NCBI GenBank assembly: GCA_024233345.1
Contig: JACKPT010000006.1
Span: forward strand, 62,001 to 126,000
Source of the DNA: Verrucomicrobiota bacterium
Lineage (GTDB): Bacteria; Verrucomicrobiota; Kiritimatiellia; CAIVKH01
DNA: 64,000 nt
Direction of reading: 5' to 3'
Shown here in pieces: positions 59,788 to 64,000 of this stretch. The stretch's first letter is position 1, and each line of letters starts with the position of its first letter. A model generated the notes under the pieces. That model was not told the DNA's origin, did not search any database, and saw only the letters and a list, made by a program, of their open reading frames with translations. Made by a program: the position numbers and the translations under genes.

Positions 59788-62304
59788 TTATCCTTCTGAA
59801 CCGGTCGATTCCGGGGTGGTTTGTTCGGCTGGAGGGGCGGCATCCCCGGGCGGTTGCTCCTGCGCACGGGGGTGATCAGGATAGCGCTCCTGAAGCTCCT
59901 GGAGGGCATGGCGCCGATCCTGCTCGCGGCCCAGTTTGGCAAAGGCCTCTGAGGCCTGATACAGTGCTTCGGGGGATTGCTCGGGGTCATCGAACAGCAC
60001 CGCCACGCTCATGAAGAATCGTGCCGCCTCTTCCGGGTTGTCGCGATCGCGATAGAGGGCGCCGAGATCAAAATAGGCGCTGGCCTTGATATCGAGATTC
60101 GCGTCGTCTCCGGCCCACTCGGCGGCTTGGCGGTAGGCCTGCTCGGCTTGATCGAGATCTCCCTCGGCCTGGTGAGCCTGACCCAACAGGAGGGCAGCCT
60201 CTGCCCGCTCCCGCCCTGCGACATCGGCGGCGACCGCTTTTTCAAGCGCAACAATGGCATCGCCGGTCAGCCCATCCCGAAACCGGGCCACCCCGGCCAT
60301 AAACCAACCGAGCTGTTGCCAGCGCAGATCCTTGGAGGTGTCGGACAAATACACGGCAGCCTGGGCCGCATCGGCATAGCGCTCCTGCTCCAGATTCCAA
60401 CGGGCGAGCCATTCCACCAGAGGCTCGGGGATGTCGGGGGTTTGCTCGGCGGTCAGAATGGCCTTGAGCATCTCGGCCGCATCCGCCCCCCGGCCCAGCC
60501 GCTGCAGCACAGCAATGCGGCGGAACCGGAGCCGGGACAACAGCGGTTCTCCGGGATTGAGGCGCAGGGCGCTCTGGTATTGGTAGTCGGCAGCTTCGTA
60601 TTGTTCTTCCTGTTCCATCAGTTGTCCGCGCTGATAGAGGGCATCTGCGGCATACTCGCCATCGGGAAAGTCGCGGATCAGATCGTCCAGCACGGTTCGG
60701 GCGGCATCGTATTCCTCCATCTCGATCAAGGTGCTGGCCAGGCGGTAGCTCACCGACTCCCGATTCTCGTAGTCGGGATAGGTTTTGAGCAAGGTTTCCC
60801 AGAGTATTCTGGCCCGGCCATTCTGGCCGAGGCGGCGGGTGGCGGTGCCTGCATAGTCAAAAGCGGCGGCCGCGAGCGGGTTGGTTTTGTAGTCGCGGGC
60901 AAATTGTTCATAGCGAACCGCCATATCCTCCCAGCGTTCATCACGCTGGGCAACCCGGGCCAATTCAAACAGGACGGAGGCGCGGCGCGACGCCTCATCC
61001 TTGTCGTCAAGCAACGCATGGAGCAACCGTTCCGCTTCCTTGAGCCGCCCGGTTTCGCTGTAGGCGAGCGCAAGCATCCACCTGCGGTCCCCGGCCCGGG
61101 CTCCCTGTTCGTCGAGCGGACTCAACAGGGTAAGAACCGCAGCATATTCTCCCCGCTCGATCTGGAGGGCGGCCAATTCGATCGCCGCAGAACGCCGGGT
61201 GTCGCCCTCGGCCTGACGCAAGACATCGCGATAGACCTCCATCGCCTGGTCCGCCTGCCCGGTCAATCGCAGGGCATTGGCCTGGATATAGAGCCAGTTA
61301 CTCTGCTCGTCCCCCGAGGCCTGGGCCAGCCCCTGCCCTGCGAGTTCGAGGGCCAGCTCGGGGCGGCCAGCATAGAGCGACGCGAGGGCCGCCCGCGAAG
61401 CGGCGGAGCGCGCGCGGGAGTCACCGGGATAGGTGTTCACCAGTTGATCGTACAGGGCAAGCACTTTGCTGTAGTCAGCCTCGCCCCACTCCAGATCCAT
61501 CCACCGGGCCAGCGCTTCAGCGCCCTGGGCAGCGGTTTCCGGCCGGTCGGCAACCTGTCGATAGAGCGAGCGGATCTTGTTTGCCGGGGCCTGTTGCTTT
61601 ACGAGCAATTCCGCCAGCGACATGGCTGCGTAGGAAGCAAACGGGGATCGTTTGAAGTTCTTGATCACCATGCGGAAGCTGCTTTCCGCGTCCTGGTCGA
61701 GTCCGCGCCGGAGATAGGCCAGCCCCTTGTAGTAATGTGCGGAGGCGGCGATATCCGCAGGGGGATTTGCCGCCAACAGATCATCAAACCACCCCCCGGC
61801 GGTTTCGTAGTCTTCCTGCTGAAACGCAAGCTCGGCCCGGCGGAAGGCGGCCCGATGGGCAAACAGGCTGTCTGGATACTCCGCCAACAGGCGGGCATAA
61901 GCGGCCAGGGCTTTCGTTGACTGCCCGAGGAACCGGTAACTTTCCCCCATTCGAAACAAGGCAACATCGGCAATTTCCGCCTTCACCGCGGCATCAAGCA
62001 GCCCCTCATATTCGCGGACGGCCAGGTCATACATGCCCCGTTTATAGAGGCCGTCGGCAAACTGAAGCCGTTCTGCGGCGCCGGCAATGACCGCGTGGCT
62101 CTGGAGAGCAGGCAGCAAGATGAAGGCGGCGAGGAGGAGCAGCAGGGCGAGTCCGGTAAATGGTTTCCGGCGCCGATAACGTGGCCCGTTCGGGCTCGCA
62201 TAGCTCGCCCCTCCAATGGACTCGATCAGCCCTTCAGGTTGAGGACCCGTTCCACCAGCCAACATAGACCGACCGACAATTGCCCATGGTGTCCAATGCT
62301 TCAT
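59788..62304 (-). CDS. Large TPR-repeat protein, envelope-associated
   Basis: An 838-residue protein: a cytoplasmic N-tail (about 1-45), one transmembrane helix (LALLLLLAAFILLPAL, about 50-65), then more than 18 tandem TPR units. Examples are FADGLYKRGMYDLAVREYEG, ALAAYARLLAEYPDSLFA and AEQAYRQAAEWAGDDA. The C-terminus is Pro/Glu-rich. This resembles the periplasmic TPR (CpoB/YbgF-like) partners that accompany Tol-Pal systems, here much expanded. It starts 4 bases after the TolR-like gene. It probably scaffolds envelope complexes; specific partners are unknown. The ATG at 62304 is preferred over an upstream codon inside the TolR gene. Confidence 0.8.
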   Translation of the reverse strand: MKHWTPWAIVGRSMLAGGTGPQPEGLIESIGGASYASPNGPRYRRRKPFTGLALLLLLAAFILLPALQSHAVIAGAAERLQFADGLYKRGMYDLAVREYEGLLDAAVKAEIADVALFRMGESYRFLGQSTKALAAYARLLAEYPDSLFAHRAAFRRAELAFQQEDYETAGGWFDDLLAANPPADIAASAHYYKGLAYLRRGLDQDAESSFRMVIKNFKRSPFASYAAMSLAELLVKQQAPANKIRSLYRQVADRPETAAQGAEALARWMDLEWGEADYSKVLALYDQLVNTYPGDSRARSAASRAALASLYAGRPELALELAGQGLAQASGDEQSNWLYIQANALRLTGQADQAMEVYRDVLRQAEGDTRRSAAIELAALQIERGEYAAVLTLLSPLDEQGARAGDRRWMLALAYSETGRLKEAERLLHALLDDKDEASRRASVLFELARVAQRDERWEDMAVRYEQFARDYKTNPLAAAAFDYAGTATRRLGQNGRARILWETLLKTYPDYENRESVSYRLASTLIEMEEYDAARTVLDDLIRDFPDGEYAADALYQRGQLMEQEEQYEAADYQYQSALRLNPGEPLLSRLRFRRIAVLQRLGRGADAAEMLKAILTAEQTPDIPEPLVEWLARWNLEQERYADAAQAAVYLSDTSKDLRWQQLGWFMAGVARFRDGLTGDAIVALEKAVAADVAGRERAEAALLLGQAHQAEGDLDQAEQAYRQAAEWAGDDANLDIKASAYFDLGALYRDRDNPEEAARFFMSVAVLFDDPEQSPEALYQASEAFAKLGREQDRRHALQELQERYPDHPRAQEQPPGDAAPPAEQTTPESTGSEG

Positions 62305-62308
62305 CCTG

Positions 62309-62725
62309 TCAATTCTCCGGCAGGGTGGTGGCAAAGGAGATATTCCAGATATCGGCTTTGCGGCAGAGATCGAGCACCTCGATGATTCGCTCGTAGGGAG
62401 TCAGGCGGTCGGCGCGAATGATCACCGGCTGACCGGGAAACATCCGGGCAAGCTGGGCCAGCATCTCTCCAAGGTCAGATCGGGCAAGATCGCGGCCATT
62501 GATGATGGTCTGCCCGGTATCGGTGATATTGATGATCAATTCGCCGGGAAGCCGCTGGGGGATTTCGCCGGTCTGAGCGGTGGGAAGGGCAATATTGATC
62601 TCCGCTTCCCATTGGGCAAACAACTGGCTGGTGACAAAAAAGCACAGCAGCAGGAAAACCACATCGATCATCGGAGTCATTTGAAACCCCGGACTTTCGG
62701 CCTTGGCGGTTTGCCGGAAGTTCAT
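62309..62725 (-). CDS. ExbD/TolR-family biopolymer transport protein
   Basis: A 138-residue inner-membrane protein: a short cytoplasmic N-terminus with MTPMIDVVFLLLCFFVTSQL, the single helix carrying the conserved Asp (proton path), then a periplasmic domain of about 95 residues ending RKADIWNISFAT. It works with a TolQ/ExbB-type partner to couple proton flow to the outer envelope. It overlaps its TolQ-like partner by ATGA. Whether it belongs to a Tol or a TonB system cannot be decided here; the neighbouring TPR protein favours Tol-like. Confidence 0.9.
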   Translation of the reverse strand: MNFRQTAKAESPGFQMTPMIDVVFLLLCFFVTSQLFAQWEAEINIALPTAQTGEIPQRLPGELIINITDTGQTIINGRDLARSDLGEMLAQLARMFPGQPVIIRADRLTPYERIIEVLDLCRKADIWNISFATTLPEN

Positions 62726-63480
62726 TCGCCCTTTTCCTGAATCATCCGCGAAGCGAGGTTGGCGGCGGTGGTTTCCAGGTCGGCAATCAACTTGGAGGTA
62801 TGCCCCCGGAAGTAGGCGTAGGCGATCATCGCCGGGATGGCCACAATCAGGCCGGCGACCGTGGTGACGAGAGCCTGGGAAACGCCGCCCGCCAACTCGA
62901 TGGGGCGGGCCTTGGCGATGTCGAGGGCGACCGAATTAAACGCCTTGAGCATCCCCATCACGGTGCCGAGCAGCCCGACCATGGGGGCAATGACCGCAAT
63001 ATCGAGCAGGTACTGGGTGCGGGTCAGAATCTGGTTGGCCTGGCGCCCCCCCTCGCCCTCGATGATCTCCCGGAGCAGGGCAGGATTCGGGGCGTCGGTG
63101 CGGCGGATGTATCCGATCGCGGCATCGACGATGGCGGCAAGCGGATTGGGGTTGGCGCGACAGGCGGTTTGCACGCCTTCATGGTCATGCCGATTCAGCA
63201 GTCCCTCCACATCCCGCACCCATGCGGTGGGCAAAATCTGTTCCCGGCGGAGACTGAGAAAGAAATAGACCACCAGCGCCAGCCCGATCATGGACATGGC
63301 AAAGAGGACATAGATCAGAAAACCGCCCGCCTCGATAATTTGGCTGAGGGAAAGCCCGGAGGCGGCTTCGGCGGGTGTGGCTTCCGGTTGGGCGAAGACC
63401 GCACACGGCAGCCACCAGATGCCCCCAAGGGCGATGGCAAGGGCGTGGCGAGCGAATACAGAGCGTGTTGTTCTATTCAT
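62722..63480 (-). CDS. MotA/TolQ/ExbB-family proton channel
   Basis: A 252-residue inner-membrane protein with an unusual N-terminal signal-like extension (MNRTTRSVFARHALAIALGG to FAQPE), as in ExbB variants with a periplasmic prefix. A first helix (FLIYVLFAMSMIGLALVVYF) is followed by a cytoplasmic domain (FSLRREQ, LREIIEGEGGRQ). Two more helices carry the family motif GLLGTVMGMLKAF and VTTVAGLIVAIPA. It forms the proton channel with the adjacent TolR/ExbD protein. The start overlaps the pgsA stop and the stop overlaps exbD, both by ATGA. Confidence 0.92.
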   Translation of the reverse strand: MNRTTRSVFARHALAIALGGIWWLPCAVFAQPEATPAEAASGLSLSQIIEAGGFLIYVLFAMSMIGLALVVYFFLSLRREQILPTAWVRDVEGLLNRHDHEGVQTACRANPNPLAAIVDAAIGYIRRTDAPNPALLREIIEGEGGRQANQILTRTQYLLDIAVIAPMVGLLGTVMGMLKAFNSVALDIAKARPIELAGGVSQALVTTVAGLIVAIPAMIAYAYFRGHTSKLIADLETTAANLASRMIQEKGE

Positions 63481-64000
63481 GAAGTCAGATCCCGGTGTTG
63501 TTGAAAATACAGGAAGCCGGAGGCCACGGTGATCAGGGCCACGCCGATCGCCACCCCCCGGGCGATGATCACCAGCCCAAAATCAAAGTCGGCAATGGTT
63601 TTGGCATCGGCATGCCGGAGGAAATCATACCGATAGGAGAGCGCAAGCAGGATGACGACGATGGAGACAATCTGCCAGACCGTCTTGTGTTTCCCCCACT
63701 TGCCGGCGGCGATCACCACCCCCCGGTTGGTGGCCAGCAACCGTAAGCCGGTGACCAGAAACTCCCGGGAGATGATCACCACGACAATCCAGGCAGGAAT
63801 CAGGGGCACCCATCGTCCCTGGTACATAAACTGCATTTCCACAAACGACACATAGAGCGCGCACACCATGACCTTGTCGGTCAGGGGATCCATCAGCTTC
63901 CCAAAGGAGGAGACAATATTCATCTTCCGGGCAAAATAGCCATCGAGATAATCGGTGATGCCGGCAATCACAAACAGCACGAGGGAGATGGTCTTGGCAA
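63477..64000 (-). CDS. pgsA: CDP-diacylglycerol-glycerol-3-phosphate 3-phosphatidyltransferase, 5' end missing
   Basis: The C-terminal part of an inner-membrane phospholipid synthase that makes phosphatidylglycerol phosphate. The visible 174 codons begin mid-gene at the window edge, as the frame is open to base 64000. The CDP-alcohol phosphatidyltransferase signature is complete: TDYLDGYFARK...SFGKLMDPLTDK with its conserved Asp residues. At least three membrane helices follow, and SREFLVTGLRLLA is typical of PgsA. The upstream start lies outside the window. Confidence 0.9.
   Translation of the reverse strand, partial: AKTISLVLFVIAGITDYLDGYFARKMNIVSSFGKLMDPLTDKVMVCALYVSFVEMQFMYQGRWVPLIPAWIVVVIISREFLVTGLRLLATNRGVVIAAGKWGKHKTVWQIVSIVVILLALSYRYDFLRHADAKTIADFDFGLVIIARGVAIGVALITVASGFLYFQQHRDLTS

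Noticed and set aside
1..64000. CRISPR arrays, rRNA genes, complete insertion sequences, prophage
   Set aside because: No regularly spaced direct repeats, rRNA-like sequence, intact transposase with terminal repeats or phage structural genes were seen on either strand.

Overview
The window looks like a piece of chromosome from a marine or mucus-associated bacterium of the PVC group, most likely Kiritimatiellota (Pontiella/Kiritimatiella-like). That placement is inference. It rests on the density of secreted one-cysteine sulfatases (six intact, one wrecked), PEP-CTERM surface proteins, XylR-type AraC regulation, GPH rather than SusCD-type transport, and many large secreted proteins built from repeated beta-sandwich modules. 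About 58 kb is accessory carbohydrate metabolism. The last 5 kb (tRNA-Phe, a TolQ/TolR pair with a large TPR protein, pgsA) is housekeeping.

Layout. 1-5.5 kb (minus): a small secreted protein, an SGNH-hydrolase lipoprotein and a large secreted GH57 enzyme with CBM25-like starch-binding modules. 6.0-6.9 kb (plus): an acidic secreted protein. 7.0-14.3 kb (minus): a tight six-gene run of two sulfatases, galT, galE, galK and galM. 14.5-32.1 kb (plus): a long co-directional run that starts with an 1845-residue sulfatase-GH50-GH50 fusion. Coupled to it by ATGA stop/start overlaps are a GPH symporter, a GH42 beta-galactosidase and a GH112 galactosyl phosphorylase. Then come a coiled-coil protein, a GH29 fucosidase-like enzyme, two sulfatases and a sialate-O-acetylesterase-like esterase. 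32.1-33.5 kb (minus): a second esterase. 33.7-37.5 kb (plus): a GH128 enzyme. 37.5-37.9 kb: a sulfatase pseudogene. 38.1-42.5 kb (minus): a PEP-CTERM protein, a three-repeat secreted protein and a sulfatase lipoprotein. 42.9-47.2 kb (plus): a third GH50 protein and the only transcription factor, an AraC/XylR regulator. 47.2-58.0 kb: more module proteins, an EF-hand protein, a PAS-SpoIIE phosphatase, a BamD-like TPR protein and a 1.5-kaa LamG/Ig protein. 58.6-64 kb: a GIY-YIG protein, an intergenic repeat, tRNA-Phe and the core operon.

How the genes fit together (inference). Secreted sulfatases, GH50, esterases and GH29 trim a sulfated, possibly fucosylated or L-galactose-bearing and acetylated galactan or glycan outside the inner membrane. 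The GPH symporter imports small oligosaccharides. Signal-less GH42 releases galactose and signal-less GH112 releases galactose 1-phosphate. Galactose enters through GalM/GalK, and Gal-1-P enters GalT/GalE directly. The two arms diverge from one 236-bp intergenic region that carries a 12-bp perfect palindrome. Similar TTGC-N6-GT elements lie in front of several other loci here, including the regulator.

The most novel material is the triple fusion and its translationally coupled GH112 pathway, and a roughly 160-residue extracellular module present nine times in five otherwise different proteins.
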